The notes beneath the pieces are model-generated. The model saw only the letters and a program-made list of their open reading frames with translations, searched no databases and was not told the DNA's origin. A DNA stretch of 64,000 bases from contig NC_053204.1 of NCBI RefSeq assembly GCF_905163445.1, forward strand, positions 1,247,501 to 1,311,500. Direction: 5' to 3'. Shown piece by piece: positions 32,296-43,369 of the stretch (position 1 is the stretch's first letter; each line of letters begins with the position of its first letter). The DNA is from Pararge aegeria. Lineage: Eukaryota; Arthropoda; Insecta; Lepidoptera; Nymphalidae. The position numbers and the translations under genes were made by a program.

Positions 32296-33824
32296 CTATT
32301 TATATAGATTAGGCTTATTAGGACTTCTACAAAGAACCACCTGCTTCTACAAACCTAGAGATAACTCTGTGGTTACTACTTGTACATAATAAATAACCTT
32401 CAATTTAAGTACGTAAATAGCGTCACTTAAATATTTATAGCTTAGTAAATTATTTATTGTTTTTCATACCACGTCTACACCAAGACCTTTCTCGTTACAA
32501 ACCCTGTAACAAGAAAGATTTGTACGTATGATTGTATCATGTGTATTTGTATGATTTGTGTTTGATTTGTACTGAAACTCTATTCACAAAAATAACTAGA
32601 ATTCAAATAGTACTTTGTTTGATTTGAATTATTTGTTCTAAGTATTAAGTTTATCTTAAATCGTCATAGAGTTTTTGGTAAATTTTTTGTTTGCCAACTT
32701 GTAATAATTAAGATGTACTAAAATCTTTTCATTTTAGACCAGCCCGTCTGGTCTAAAAAAAAAATGCCGAACTTATCCTAACTTCCTAAAGAAACGGATA
32801 ACACAACTTTAAGAGCTGTAAATTAAGTGAAGTAGAATCATTACAGTAAGTCTGGCATTGTTCTTTTATCTTCTCTCCCATGTAATATGGGTTCGGCACA
32901 AAACTTTCGAACGTTGTCTTCTTCAAAACTTGAAGAAAGATATTTTGTATATTTTTTTTTATTTTCTAGTTCTCTTTTGCACCGGAAAAGCACCAATTAT
33001 GCCAAAGTCAACGATATATGATAGGAACATTTTTGGACCATATAGCGTCCCTTACGGAACACCACGTCTGGAAGTAAGGCAACGACATATTGCATTGTAA
33101 ATATGAGGCTAGTTAAAATAACAATGCAGTGTTTACACAGAGCTATCGCGCCTTGACACGGTTGTAGTCTTGCGCGCAGGTAACCGCTAATCCACACTAT
33201 CTCCTATCTATATATACAAACAAATATATTCTTTATTTGAAATAAACCTTACGGGCTCTTTTTCAAAGTCAACTCTGACCGTTTATTGTGGCTCTAACGT
33301 TGGTTCTGAATGCAGACTTTACTGAGCCCTAAGAAGCCGCCTAAAAATTATTACTGAGATAGGCTTAAATCTTAATAGCACAAATATTTTTTTTCTATAG
33401 GGCATGAGGATGTTTAAGCTATAAACTAAAATACTGAGCAAGTACATATCGCGCAGTGTAGAGTTTCGTATTAGACGCCTAAGCCTATTAAGTTGTTAGA
33501 CCCAAGCTGGTGGCAACCACTTAGTTGGAGGGGGGTGCTCTTTACTCTAACCGAAATGAAAAACGACTACGGAAAAAACCTAAAAAGGTAGGACCGAAAA
33601 GATGGGCAAAGACCTCATTTTCTTTGCAGCAGCAATCAAGTCAAATTTCTAACAAGTTTAGAGTAGTTTTAGGGTTTTCCAACACAACAAGGTTTTTTTC
33701 TAATCGGACTGCCGATACATCGGCTGCGTTTTAAAAATAAAATCTTTTGAGCTTTCAGATATTAGTAGATTTAATTATCATAAAAAAGCTTTCTGACTGG
33801 CTGACTGATACGCTAACAATCTAC
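32296..33824. other. No gene recognised
   Basis: AT-rich. Open frames at 32,858-33,100 and 33,525-33,734 show no domains. No listed repeat. Confidence 0.4.
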
Positions 33825-34064
33825 CAGCAGGGCTAGCACAGACAGGAGATAAAAATTATATCCCCCGAAAGAGAAATCGCGTGAAATCCTGCTGAAGCAC
33901 GGGAAAATGGAATAGGAGAAGTTTAGCCCCGTTTAATATTACATTTATATTATTTCTATATGTGCGCCAGTGCTCTGAGAGTTGAAAAAGCTGTGGTAGA
34001 AGATGTTTTTTTATCATTTCCCCGGGGATATAATTGTCTCCTGCCCATGCTAGTAGCCGTGCTG
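33825..34064. mobile_element. FB-C foldback element, uninterrupted copy
   Basis: CAGCAGGGCTAGCACAGACA to ATGCTAGTAGCCGTGCTG. The arms share inverted GGCTAGCA, CAGGAGA and TTATATCCCC blocks. The best reference copy in the window. Confidence 0.75.
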
Positions 34065-34239
34065 AGACGGATAAACTAAATAAACTTTAAAAACGTTTTC
34101 CCTAAAGGATGTATGTGACCTAAGAAATGAATTAGCAAAATTCCTAGGAGGAAACAGTTTTTCTATAGTAAATAATGACGGACCATGTGGATACCTGATG
34201 ATAAGTGGAAAACCATAGCGTATAAATAGAGCAACACTT

Positions 34240-34400
34240 CGAAGAGCATGCAAGGAAGATGTCCTGCAAAATTCGGCCCTGTGTCGAACAACCTGAGGCG
34301 AAGGTTAAACCTCATGTGCCTGTTATTACACCGGCAACCACGCTCTTCAGACCAGAACACAACAGTGCTACTTGGCGGCAGATATAAGCAAATCATCAAC
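34240..34400. mobile_element. Non-LTR-like fragment
   Basis: CCTCATGTGCCTGTTATTAC, ACCAGAACACAACAGTGCTA and TTGGCGGCAGATATAAGC; part (CTCATGTGCCTGTAATTAC) recurs at 13,272. Confidence 0.4.
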
Positions 34401-35266
34401 TGGAAATCTAGCTGGTCTTCTCACTTCTGAATCTTGGCATACTCCTTCTGAGGAGAGTTTAGATGGCTGGAGTACCAAAGCCAGCGGAGTTTTTCTCGAA
34501 CGCACCGAATCGTTAATGCATGGAAACTTGTCTTATTTCTTTACTTGGATTCTAACTTTTCTAATTTACAACCTAAGCTCCAGAATAAAGCTACGTGTTA
34601 CAACTGCACATACCGAAGTTCGATATATTGATATGCTTATGATCTTTTAACAACGTAGGTTTAACGCATTTACTTCAAACATTTTAAAATATTTTTAAAG
34701 AATATTTAAATATCTACCAGTTTTGTCTACAATTCGAAGCAGCAAAACGCATATTTAAGAAGTCATTTGTTAATAATTCGTCTTTTAAGTCTTCTTAATC
34801 AATTATAGTTGAATGCAATGATGTTTCAGGATTAAGTTAAAAAAAAAAACAAAAAAAAAGATACTCAAAAAGACGGTTTCGTTCATCTTTGAATCGCTCA
34901 TAATTATTTCTTTCATTTATTTTTAAACGGTGATACTGCCATTCGTCAAGAAATAACCTTTTTTACGAAAACCCTTTTTTTCTTCTCTTTACAGATGAAA
35001 GCTTTCACGTAGCCTTAAAATAGAAGACACGAAAGATAGTCGTTCTTTTCACGGGACGAAGCGTAAAAGTGATGTCACGACAAGCGCACAAAAGAACGTG
35101 ACTCAAGTTAAAGTAGAATAAGTGTAAAATAAACAACTAAGTTAAGAAAAGGAAGTATCCCTAACTTAACCTGTGCAACCTCACACCGTTGCTAATCAAA
35201 AGCAAACACGCGCTAAAAAAAAACAAGAACAAAAATGGTGTGCGCAAATAAAAATTTAAGACTCAC
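34401..35266. other. No gene recognised
   Basis: AT-rich. A strong-looking plus-strand acceptor (TCTTCTCTTTACAG, 34,995) is followed by stops in all frames within a few codons. Confidence 0.4.
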
Positions 35267-35540
35267 CAAAAATTCTTGCGGATATCCTACCACAAGGAAC
35301 CGATAATTTTATTTGAACTAAACGACACAATAGATGTAGTCAAATATCGTGTAGTGCAATTGTAGACACGTCCGCACGCCGTCACGTCTGCGCGACAACT
35401 GAGCGTTGAGGCGGCGCTTGCGCGCTTCGCTTTACACGCCTCCACCCACACAAGGGCATTTTCAGTAAGTGTGCGTGAGGAAGTCTTCATGAAAATGCAA
35501 CGCGAAAGAGGTGCAAGAACAAGACGTTTTATATACAAAA
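35267..35540 (-). promoter_or_regulatory. Candidate promoter and non-coding first exon
   Basis: On the minus strand TGTATATAAAACG (about 35,525-35,537) lies above a CpG-rich stretch (35,380-35,460), and GAATTTTTG is followed by a consensus donor GTGAGT at 35,266-35,261. There is no long frame into the donor. Function is inference from composition. Confidence 0.3.
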
Positions 35541-35859
35541 TTCAGTCATCATCGTTATCTGTCTATTATTATGAGTGCAGGCTTCGATTATACGAGATAG
35601 GGATTTTGAGGCTTGAGCGTTGTGCCACCACGCTGCTTTAATGCGAATTGGTGGGCTTTAATCTTATGTTACGACAGCTCAACATGCTCTCTAAGGCATG
35701 AGGTGGACACCGTGATCGGTCGCTCTCTTAAAAAGGTGGACAACGCCATTTTCCTAACTTCAGGCTGGTGGGAATGCTACAAATCTTGGCTCGACTTGGA
35801 ACAAGTGATCCGTATAACTAACTCGCAACTCCGTGCTAACCACTGAACCAACGGGCCAT

Positions 35860-36380
35860 TTCAATTTCAGTACATGCAGAATTTTTTCTTTACATTCGAT
35901 CACTACTAGGATTCTTAGATGGGGTCTAATCGATGGTATAAGTGGGAGGTCCCAGACACGGTCCCTGGCGTGAGTAATTAGGGTATTTATTATTTCTGAA
36001 TTTTGTCTGGTCTGTTGTAAGCTTCGGCCATGGCTAGTTACCATCCTACCGACAGAGCCGTGCCTTCAATCGGTTTTGATATGATATGGAATAAGAAAAA
36101 ACCGCCTAGAAAACTTTATTGGACTCGATATACGTGACGTCGCGCGATGTTGCTTATGTGTTTTTCATATCGTGTTCATATACATCTATAGGCAGAAATA
36201 ATTTGGGATTTAATAATTTTTAAATTCGCAAGTTTCCTACAGAGACCTGCCGCCTAGCGATTGAACGTGAATATCGGTTTTCACGCAGCAACGTACTGGA
36301 AGCTACCAATACGGAGCAGTGCGTGAAAACTGATAAGGGGTACGGCTACTCATAACAGCTTAGCCCGCTACCATCTTCAG
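35860..36380. mobile_element. Non-LTR 3' UTR fragments
   Basis: GAATTTTGTCTGGTCTGTTG and CTTCGGCCATGGCTAGTTAC (inverted), then GGTTTTCACGCAGCAACGTA and TTAGCCCGCTACCATCTTCA (plus); related to 49,205 and 24,050. Confidence 0.5.
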
Positions 36381-36429
36381 TACTTTTTTGAAAATTTCAT
36401 TGATGTACATAAAAATATAAGACAATTTA

Positions 36430-36728
36430 AAAAGAAAATAGCCTAATATGAATATTAGAAGTAAAAATGAACTCGTTGTGCAGTTTACTGTGCTACATTA
36501 CCGAATGAAATATTTGAGAGGTCACTTAACAAGTTCAAGGTTTATATAAAGCGTAAGCTTATAGAAAAATCCTATTAAAGTATTGAGGATTACTTGAACG
36601 ATGAAAAGCTTGGGTTGCTCTAACTTCATATTATCTAAAGTATCAATAGTAAAAAAAAAAAAAAAAAATACCCGGCTTAGTTTGTTGTGGGCTCTGCAGA
36701 GACCAGGGCGCGTTTGGAACGAGGGAAC
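36430..36728 (+). pseudogene. LINE-A ORF2 C-terminus, decayed
   Basis: ACGAAGTTCATT-type ORF text is broken: CGTTGTGCAGTTTACTG, AATGAAATATTTGAGAGGTC, TATAAAGCGTAAGCTTATAG and GAAAAGCTTGGGTTGCTC align to the copy at 37,370 with a stop in SYY*. The 3' UTR follows a poly-A run. Confidence 0.7.
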
Positions 36729-36774
36729 GAAGTTATCACCATTACAAAATTATTTAAATATATATGTATGGACC

Positions 36775-36935
36775 AGTCCACCAATCCGCACTGGGCCAGC
36801 GTGGTGGACTACGGCCTTAACCCCTTCTCATTGTGGGAGGAGACCCGTGCCCTGTAGTGGACCGGTAATGGGTTGATATGATGATGTGCCTGTGACAGAC
36901 CTACATGAATAAAGAATATTTGAATTTGAATTTCT
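36775..36935 (+). mobile_element. SINE-B 3' half between LINE-A halves
   Basis: CCACCAATCCGCACTGGGCC, GGAGACCCGTGCCCTGTAGT, GGGTTGATATGATGATG; LINE-A tail (GTGACAGACCTACATGAATA) resumes at 36,889, so the SINE sits inside the LINE end. Confidence 0.75.
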
Positions 36936-36979
36936 TGACTATATCATCTCCTACCACCATGATGAAATGATAACTTGTG

Positions 36980-37139
36980 TTGGAATGGAACCCTCGTAGC
37001 TTTGGTTTTAAGTTTACGAATGTAGTTATCGCCATCACTACTCACTACAAGTTTAAATTTTTAAGTGTTATAGTAATTTGCAATATAAACTCTGGGGGGG
37101 GGGGGACTATTCCCACTTACAACACCAAAAAATTATAAG
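36980..37139 (+). mobile_element. LINE-A-like and second LINE fragment with a G run
   Basis: GGAACCCTCGTAGCTTTGGT, then ATATAAACTCT, about 12 consecutive G at 37,094-37,106, and ACTATTCCCACTTACAACAC, as at 48,340. Confidence 0.55.
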
Positions 37140-37316
37140 TTATGGGAGCTGTTGAATATTTTTATGAATATAATACATAAATACTTATAAAATATATATA
37201 TAAACAACACACTGAAAAACATTCATGCTCATCACACAAACATTTTCCAGTTGTGGGAATCGAACCCTTGGACTCAGAAAGCAGAGTCGCTGCAAACTGC
37301 GCCAATCGGCCGTCAA
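37140..37316 (-). mobile_element. SINE-A, inverted
   Basis: AACATTCATGCTCATCACAC, GGGAATCGAACCCTTGGACT (box B region shortened), GCGCCAATCGGCCGTC. Confidence 0.8.
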
Positions 37317-37359
37317 ATTTATATCTTTGTAACTACTTTTTTTCTTTTGTGTACAATAA

Positions 37360-37840
37360 TATTAGAAGCAAAAATAAACTCGTTGTGCAGTTTACTATGC
37401 TACACAAAATTGCAAATTCATTCAAGGGCAATTGTATATTATTTTATAACAAATTACGAAATGAAATCTTTGAGATATCTCTCAATAAGTTCAAAGTTTA
37501 TATAAAACGTAAGCTTACAGAAAAATCCTATTATAATATTAAGGATTATTTAATCGATAAAAAAGCTTGGGTGTGAATTGCTCTAGCTTCATAGCTTAAT
37601 TTAAATTTACTGGAAGATGGTGATAACAAAAAAATAAATTTACCTGGCTAAGTTTGTTGTGGGCTCTTCTTAGACCAGGGCGCGTTTGGAACCCTCGTAG
37701 CTTTAGATTTAAGTTGGCGAACGAAGTTATCACCATCCCCTTACAATTATGTAAACAAATATGTATGAACGCTTCATAAGTGCCTGTGATAGGCCTACAT
37801 GAATAAAGAAATTTTGAATTTGAATTTTGAATTTAAAAGT
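37360..37840 (+). pseudogene. LINE-A ORF2 C-terminus and full 3' UTR, best-preserved copy
   Basis: The frame runs NKLVVQFTMLHKIANSFKGN, then CILFYNKLRNEIFEISLNKF, KVYIKRKLTEKSYYNIKDYL and IDKKAWV to a stop at 37,574. The 3' UTR has GGGCGCGTTTGGAACCCTCG and ends GAATAAAGAAATTTTGAATT. Intact reading of the C-terminus suggests a young, 5'-truncated insertion. Confidence 0.8.
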
Positions 37841-38217
37841 GTATTCATTCATTAATACACATTTGGTATGTAATGAATGCATCGAAATTGCCTTCATCAT
37901 CTGCCATGCCTACTTGAATAAAGATATATAAGACTTATCACTGCAATAAACTACAGGACATAGTGACACCTTCTTTTTTGTGAAGTCGGTTAAAAAACGA
38001 ACCGAGCAGCATTAACAATGCATACAATTTACATACAAAAATACATACATACAGGCCGCAATAACCTTTGCACTTTCGTATAAATTAATAGGATTTTATT
38101 GAGGAAACCCGATAATGTTACACACATACGTAATCACGAATGGTAATCGGTGGCCGGTTACCACCCCGGGAACGGGGGCAGGGTTACGGCCTACCCCTAA
38201 CATTGGTAGAGCCATGA

Positions 38218-38420
38218 ATCCTAACTAATATTATGAACACAAAAGTGCGGTTGTTTGTTTGTCGTTCACGCTGTAACTAATAACTTTTCTGTAGTGAAAC
38301 TTCTTTAGAATCGTTGCGGTTTCAAACTCAATGAAACGAAAAAATAAGTCCATAGAGACACAAACACATAAATGTATAGGACATAGTAAGATAGAAACCT
38401 CAGTAACTCGCAGTGCGATG
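38218..38420 (+). mobile_element. Possible Helitron 5' end
   Basis: After an A, TCCTAACTAATATTATGAAC resembles Hel-1-type 5' ends, and CGCAGTGCGATGGTAG follows. No CTAG terminus identified. Confidence 0.4.
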
Positions 38421-38695
38421 GTAGAAAGGAGATGGTTTAACCAAATCGAATAGCTCCAGAGCTTCCGCTGTTTAAAAGTTTAGATAAAATCATATATGAC
38501 AAAGTTATTCCCCTTCAAAAGTTCTAAAAAACATTAGCTATACGTACTGATTTTTTCAAAATCATATTTATTTTATGAATGCCAGTATTTAATCAATCAA
38601 TCGATAATATTTTGCCAAGATTGCAAAATTCTGTCATATATAACAGTTTAAAATTTGTATCATGTTTTAACAATATTAGGATCACATTTATATTC

Positions 38696-38698
<3 letters not shown>
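38421..38698. other. No recognised feature
   Basis: AT-rich, unassigned. Confidence 0.35.

Positions 38699-38741
<43 letters not shown>
38699..38741. repeat. (TA)n microsatellite
   Basis: About 21 uninterrupted TA units. Confidence 0.95.
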
Positions 38742-38743
<2 letters not shown>

Positions 38744-39079
38744 CAATGCCCGTGGTAAAAATGAAAGATTACACAAAAAATGTAATTAATGAATGGCTAT
38801 AATTATTATTGAAATTTTTTATTTAGATAGCCATTGATATGATTATAAAGCCTATTCACAAGAATAGTATAGAATAGAATAGTTTATATTTATTTTATCC
38901 GGCAAATAAAACTTACAATTGTAACTTAGAACCGTTTCCACTAAACGTAGATAGGTATAGTCTAACCAGAATGTCTAATGATCTAGTAATCAATAATATG
39001 AAAAAAAAAAAACGTTTCACTAACTCTTAGGTGATACTTAGGTGACAACTATTCGTGATCGGTTGACCTATGCCTAGGA

Positions 39080-39365
39080 CCTATATTCGTCGTCAATGTA
39101 AGTTTGTTTGGTACGCTTTCACGCAACTACTAAACCGATCCTCATGAAACTTTGTACACATATTCTTCGAAGTGTTAGAAGTAATATAGGATACTTTTTA
39201 TACCGGCATTAAGCTCGGTTCCTTTGGGAGAGGGGATGTATTATAGTGGTTATAATATGTGTTTCATTTTGCCTTAACTGTGGTTGGAGATAGAGGACAG
39301 AACTCCTCAGCGGACAAAAGGAGAAAACAAAATCAAACGCAGACGAAGTCGCGGGCAACAGCTAG
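39080..39365 (+). mobile_element. Hel-1 Helitron, internally deleted
   Basis: CGTCAATGTAAGTTTGTTTG at the start, GGTTGGAGATAGAGGACAG, and GCAGACGAAGTCGCGGGCAA with CAGCTAG before T at the end. About 130 bp shorter than full copies. Confidence 0.75.
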
Positions 39366-39489
39366 TAAGTTTATAAAGCTTCACAGCGTGAATAAAAGAT
39401 TTTTTATTTTTTATAACAAGCGCGTGACGCTAAATATGCCAAACGAAGTAGAGATTTCCAATAATAGGTAATTTTGAATTACCCGCCCG

Positions 39490-39830
39490 CTATTTCGGTA
39501 GGGTCACTTTTGAAGCTGTAATTTTATGACATTTGACAAGTAGACTCTACGCCATTAATGAAAATGGAGCGATACACGCTTCAACACAAGCAACGAAACC
39601 ATTCTTCACGGAAAAGTTTCCGGACCGTGTTATCTCTCGAAAAGATGATCATAATTATTGGCAAACGAAATCTTGTGATTTAACACCTTGCGACTTCTTC
39701 ATTTAACGCCACGTGAAATATAAGGTCTACGCCAACAGCCCAGCGTCGATTCAAGACCTCAAATATGGAATTCGTGAAGCTATCGAGGGCGTACAGCAGC
39801 TGTGCGAATTGGTGATGGTGAAAAGGATAT
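39490..39830 (+). pseudogene. Tc1/mariner-superfamily transposase C-terminal fragment
   Basis: In broken frames: HASTQATKPFFTEKFPDRVI, SRKDDHNYW, KSCDLTPCDFFI then a stop, RHVKYKVYANSPASIQDLKY and GIREAIEGVQQLCE. SCDLTPCDFF contains the last acidic catalytic residue region of DDE transposases of this superfamily. The N-terminus is missing and stops are present. Confidence 0.7.
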
Positions 39831-39990
39831 ATTATGAAAATTGAGCTTAATTTGCTAAACTCCGCGTAAAGCAGGAGAATCTGTGTGGTGTTATTTATAA
39901 TTTCTTCAATCTTTATACTCCACACCAAACAGATCTTCGGCAATGTACCCCCTACGCACGTTTCGCTCCGAAACCGGAGCATCCTCAGGA
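39828..39990. mobile_element. Rep-D
   Basis: TTATGAAAATTGAGCTTAAT, AACTCCGCGTAAAGCAGGAG, CAAACAGATCTTCGGCAATG and GCTCCGAAACCGGAGCATCC. Confidence 0.7.
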
Positions 39991-39999
39991 GATTTTTTT

Positions 40000-40240
40000 T
40001 TTAACATTAATAGCGGGCAATCGAGCAAGTGGGTCACCTGATGTTAAGTGATCACCGCCGCCCATAAACATCTGCAGCACCAAAGGAGCCACCGATGCGA
40101 TGCCGGCTTTTAAGGAATTTGTTTATCCGCCCCTTGAATTACCCTAGATTGTATTTTTGAGGAAACACATCAGATGGGAGATTGTTTCATAATTTGCAAG
40201 TGCGCGGTAGAAATTATCTGGTATTTCGAACAGTAGAAGA
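40000..40240 (-). mobile_element. Non-LTR 3' end, inverted
   Basis: CGAGCAAGTGGGTCACCTGA, TGTTAAGTGATCACCGCCGC, AGGAGCCACCGATGCGATGC; a 3' end very common in Lepidoptera. Confidence 0.7.
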
Positions 40241-41274
40241 ATACCAGGCATCCAGATGATGAGGGTGGAATTTATTTCTACGGCGTGACGTGCGGTCAGA
40301 GAACAGGGAAGGAGGTATCAACGCAAACAACTCTTTAGAACTATCCATTGTTCTTGAGATGTTGACTTTACAATGAATAATTGTTAAGTGTTAAGGATAT
40401 GAACCTGTAAGCGTAGCCGTGGCGGCTATTCGACTAATACTTTTTCTGTTATAAATGGCATACCTTCCTTTTGACGTTGAAATAAACGTCCGATCATTTA
40501 TCTCAGAAAATTCAATTTTTCTTTGAATATCAAAATAACACCTCTTATTGGAAAAAAATCCTGTAGTAAAGGTATAAGGTAGTATATTTAAATAATTAAT
40601 ATCAAAATTACAAGTTACATACCACAAGCGCGCAGGGTGTTCACTAAACAAAGCCATCGAACTGTTATCAATCGCTTTTATACCCTCTTATCAACCCCGT
40701 TGGAGAGCGATCGATACATTTATCTGCCTGTACCCAATACAAACAGCCAGCCATGTCCATACCGACTAAAATTTACTAATATACAAAAAGATATGTATTC
40801 ACCTATTCTCTTGTTCTGAAATAATTAATATTTCCACTCCAGAACATAGGTACCGAATTTTAATAGGCTTTTTTTAGCCTACTTACTTGGCTAGATTGTT
40901 AATTGTTTATTGTTATTAGGCACACAAAACAGGTAATAACTAAAAGTAGATCTAAATATAAGTAATAACAAGTTTTGTTCTAAGCTACAACCCAAAGTGT
41001 GAGTACACAACTTGGAATTAAATTTAACAAAAAATAAAGATCAAATAAATTTAAAACAAAAAAGAAACACTTAAAAAATAATATATATTTATATGATTTC
41101 CCTAAAGATTATGTGGAATAGTGCTTAATAATTTGATTTTAAAAAATATTTATCCTCCCGTTAAAAATGTCAATATTACGGTTACTTGATACTAAATCAT
41201 TATAAAGGCGGCATTGTCATAGTACATACTGAGTACCTACTCTATAGGAACTTTTTATTGGAAAAAAAAAGTTA
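40241..41274. other. No gene recognised
   Basis: The minus-strand frame 40,391-40,657 (88 codons) has no domain. AT-rich, with no listed repeat. Confidence 0.4.
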
Positions 41275-41575
41275 AACTTAGCCTTTGAAGGTAATTTCAC
41301 CTGGTGGTAATTGATGGTACAATCTAAACGACAGTAGTTCATTACAACTGCCATCAGTTGTATAAAAACCAGTTCTGATAGTTTCTTACGCGGCATAATA
41401 GTAACGCTAAATCTGTTAGCAGCACGTCTTTGACGGTAGGGTTACTTCCACTAGACCGGACCAGAAAAAGTTCAGAAATTATTAATTCCCAAATACCTCT
41501 GCCGGGGATGTAACCTGGGATCTCCCACTTAAAATCACAGCGCTCACCGCTGCGCCAAGAGGCACATTTAGGTGG
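41275..41575 (-). mobile_element. Non-LTR 3' scrap, then tRNA-derived SINE-C, inverted
   Basis: TTTCACCTGGTGGTAATTGA is the LINE end. TCTGCCGGGGATGTAACCTG, GGGATCTCCCACTTAAAATC and CGCTCACCGCTGCGCCAAGA are the reverse of a tRNA-like head (GCGCAGCGGTGAGCG) with degenerate box B. Confidence 0.6.
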
Positions 41576-42004
41576 CCACATTAGGGCATATATATATCGT
41601 TTAAATAAATACTCTAACTTTTAAATTGTGTTAAGAATTTCTAGATCTCTGACCGGGGCTAGGCCAAGAATTTATTTTTAATAGAAAAATTCAATACCTG
41701 CAAGCTCGTCCCACTTCAGAGTCATAGGCCAAACTGATTTTTATCGACAAAAAAAAAAAACAATTATACAAATTCCCTTGTAAATGTATACCGGCATCCG
41801 ATACCAATCAGTCCGTACATTTCTTTTAGCTATTTCACAATATTAACATAAGAGTTCGAGGACATAAATATTTACAACTTCCCGGGTTCTGATTTTTTAA
41901 TTTCAACATTAGTTATTCGATGTTTCAAAGGACCACCCGTGCTCCATTTAAAATTAAAGTATCTACCCTAGTTATTAGTTAACTGCCTCGGTGGCAAAGT
42001 AGTA
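41576..42004. other. No recognised feature
   Basis: No gene or listed repeat. Confidence 0.35.
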
Positions 42005-42235
42005 ATAATAGTGATACCGAAGGTAATATTCGATTTACCATTACATAAGTTTAAAGAATGTATAAAAATACATCGAGGTTACTATACTATTGATGAATTT
42101 CTTAATGACAAGGTTGCCTGGAAGCAAGCCACTTTCATCTCACACAAGATAGAACAAAGATTGTTAAATTGTAAAATGATGTTGGAAAAGAGCAACTGCT
42201 GAGTTTCTTGCCGGCTTCTTCTCGGTGGAATCTGC
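42005..42235 (+). pseudogene. LINE-B ORF2 C-terminus
   Basis: VIFDLPLHKFKECIKIH, then RGYYTIDEFLNDKVAWK and a stop at 42,200; the 3' UTR is cut after AATCTGCCTTCCGA. Confidence 0.75.
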
Positions 42236-42607
42236 CTTCCGAGTTCGAATCCCAGCATACTCTAACTTAAAGAACTGTCAGGCACGCAGGTTTCCTAACG
42301 ATGTTTTCCTTCACCGTTTAAAGCAAGTGATATTTATGCTAAAAATAAAAAACGCACATAGCTCGAGCCCAGTGGCGTGCACTTCGTACATTCACAAAAG
42401 CACTGCCTACCCTAAAATTGATATATAACTCGTATAGTAGGAGGATTTTTGGCAGTTTCGACAATCTTTTCGCTGTATGCATACCCGAAGATATAAGATG
42501 ATGATGATATAAGAAGCCAAGTGCACGCCATTGCTCGAGCATCGGCTCAAACTCGGTCTCCACGAAAGAAAAGCCGAAGCCTTACCCACTACGCTATCAC
42601 CGCTTCA
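42236..42607 (-). mobile_element. SINE-B, inverted, split by hAT-B
   Basis: GGTTTCCTAACGATGTTTTC and AACGCACATAGCTCGAG left of the insert; CTCGAGCATCGGCTCAAACT, CCCACTACGCTATCACCGCT to its right. Confidence 0.8.
42370..42533 (+). mobile_element. hAT-B MITE in SINE-B with 8-bp target duplication
   Basis: CAGTGGCGTGCACTTCGTAC to GTGCACGCCATTG, flanked by CTCGAGCC (42,362) and CTCGAGCA (42,534), 7/8 identical. A GATGATGATATAAG expansion sits near the right end. Confidence 0.85.
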
Positions 42608-42885
42608 TATAAGAGACAGAATGACAGGAAAATACTAAATAGTACAATCAATGTATACGAATTCTTGACCTAAGTCCACCGAGCAACAGAAACAGCATGG
42701 TACCCACCATGCTGTTATTTTGTTATTTTATTGCTGTTATTTTATTAATAGGCTCTACATCCTATTCTCTGAGGCTGAAGGCTGAGCAGTTTTACTAGCT
42801 ACTAGATAGGAAAGGAGGAAATTTCAAAACAGTAAGCCAAACGAAACACATCAGAGTAAAACTTTGTAAAAAAAGTGGTCCTTAC

Positions 42886-42939
42886 CTCAGATTGCAACGT
42901 AGTTTGTAATTCATTGGTTAGTGTCTTCAATGCCGCAAT
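42886..42939 (-). CDS. TRIP11: Golgin GMAP-210/TRIP11-like, 54-bp coiled-coil exon (third coding exon)
   Basis: On the minus strand an acceptor (TTTGCAG) precedes 18 codons, IAALKTLTNELQTTLQSE, and a strong donor GTAAGG. Length 54 bp, phase 0 at both ends. The heptad spacing of I/L residues is typical coiled coil. In the family the equivalent position reads IALQDQLLKLQ, so the order ALPS, linker, microexon, coil is conserved. The surrounding DNA is intron with Helitrons to the right and SINE-B/hAT-B to the left. Further exons would lie leftwards; none was recognised in the remaining 42.9 kb. Confidence 0.7.
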
Positions 42940-43006
42940 CTGCAAAGATTTAATCAAATATAAAAAAATACAATAATTTAACGTTTTGCTAATTATTAAT
43001 TATTTA

Positions 43007-43369
43007 CTAGCTTGTGCTGCGACTTCGGCTGATTGGACTTCAGAATTGGGGCTAAAGCTTTACTCGTTAAATTTTTTTATCCTACCGCGGAAACTATTTG
43101 AGAGATCGGTAGGTATAGAAAGTACATGTCCTTTTCCATAGCATAGGTGACATACCAATATTAAAAGCTGCCTGTCCGCGGCTTAGCTCGTAAACAATTT
43201 TCAATTTTCCCTCGGGAACTACTTAAGGAATCGGGATAAAAGGTAGCCTATGTTCTTTTCCATGTCAAAGGCTATTCGCATGTCAAATTTGAACCAAATG
43301 TTAAGCCGTTTTTGAGTAATTGAGTATCAAACATTCAAACATCACACCATCCACACTTTCACATTTATG
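43007..43369 (-). mobile_element. Hel-5 non-autonomous Helitron
   Basis: The left end CTAGCTTGTGCTGCGACTTC preceded by A is the 3' end on the minus strand. Inside are TCCGCGGCTTAGCTCG and GTCAAAGGCTATTCGCATGT. It abuts Hel-1. Confidence 0.7.

Noticed and set aside
34980..35040. Strong-looking plus-strand acceptor TCTTCTCTTTACAG followed by ATGAAAGC
   Set aside because: All frames stop within ten codons or so and no donor follows.
40391..40657. 88-codon minus-strand frame considered as a golgin exon
   Set aside because: No heptad pattern and no consensus donor at its end.
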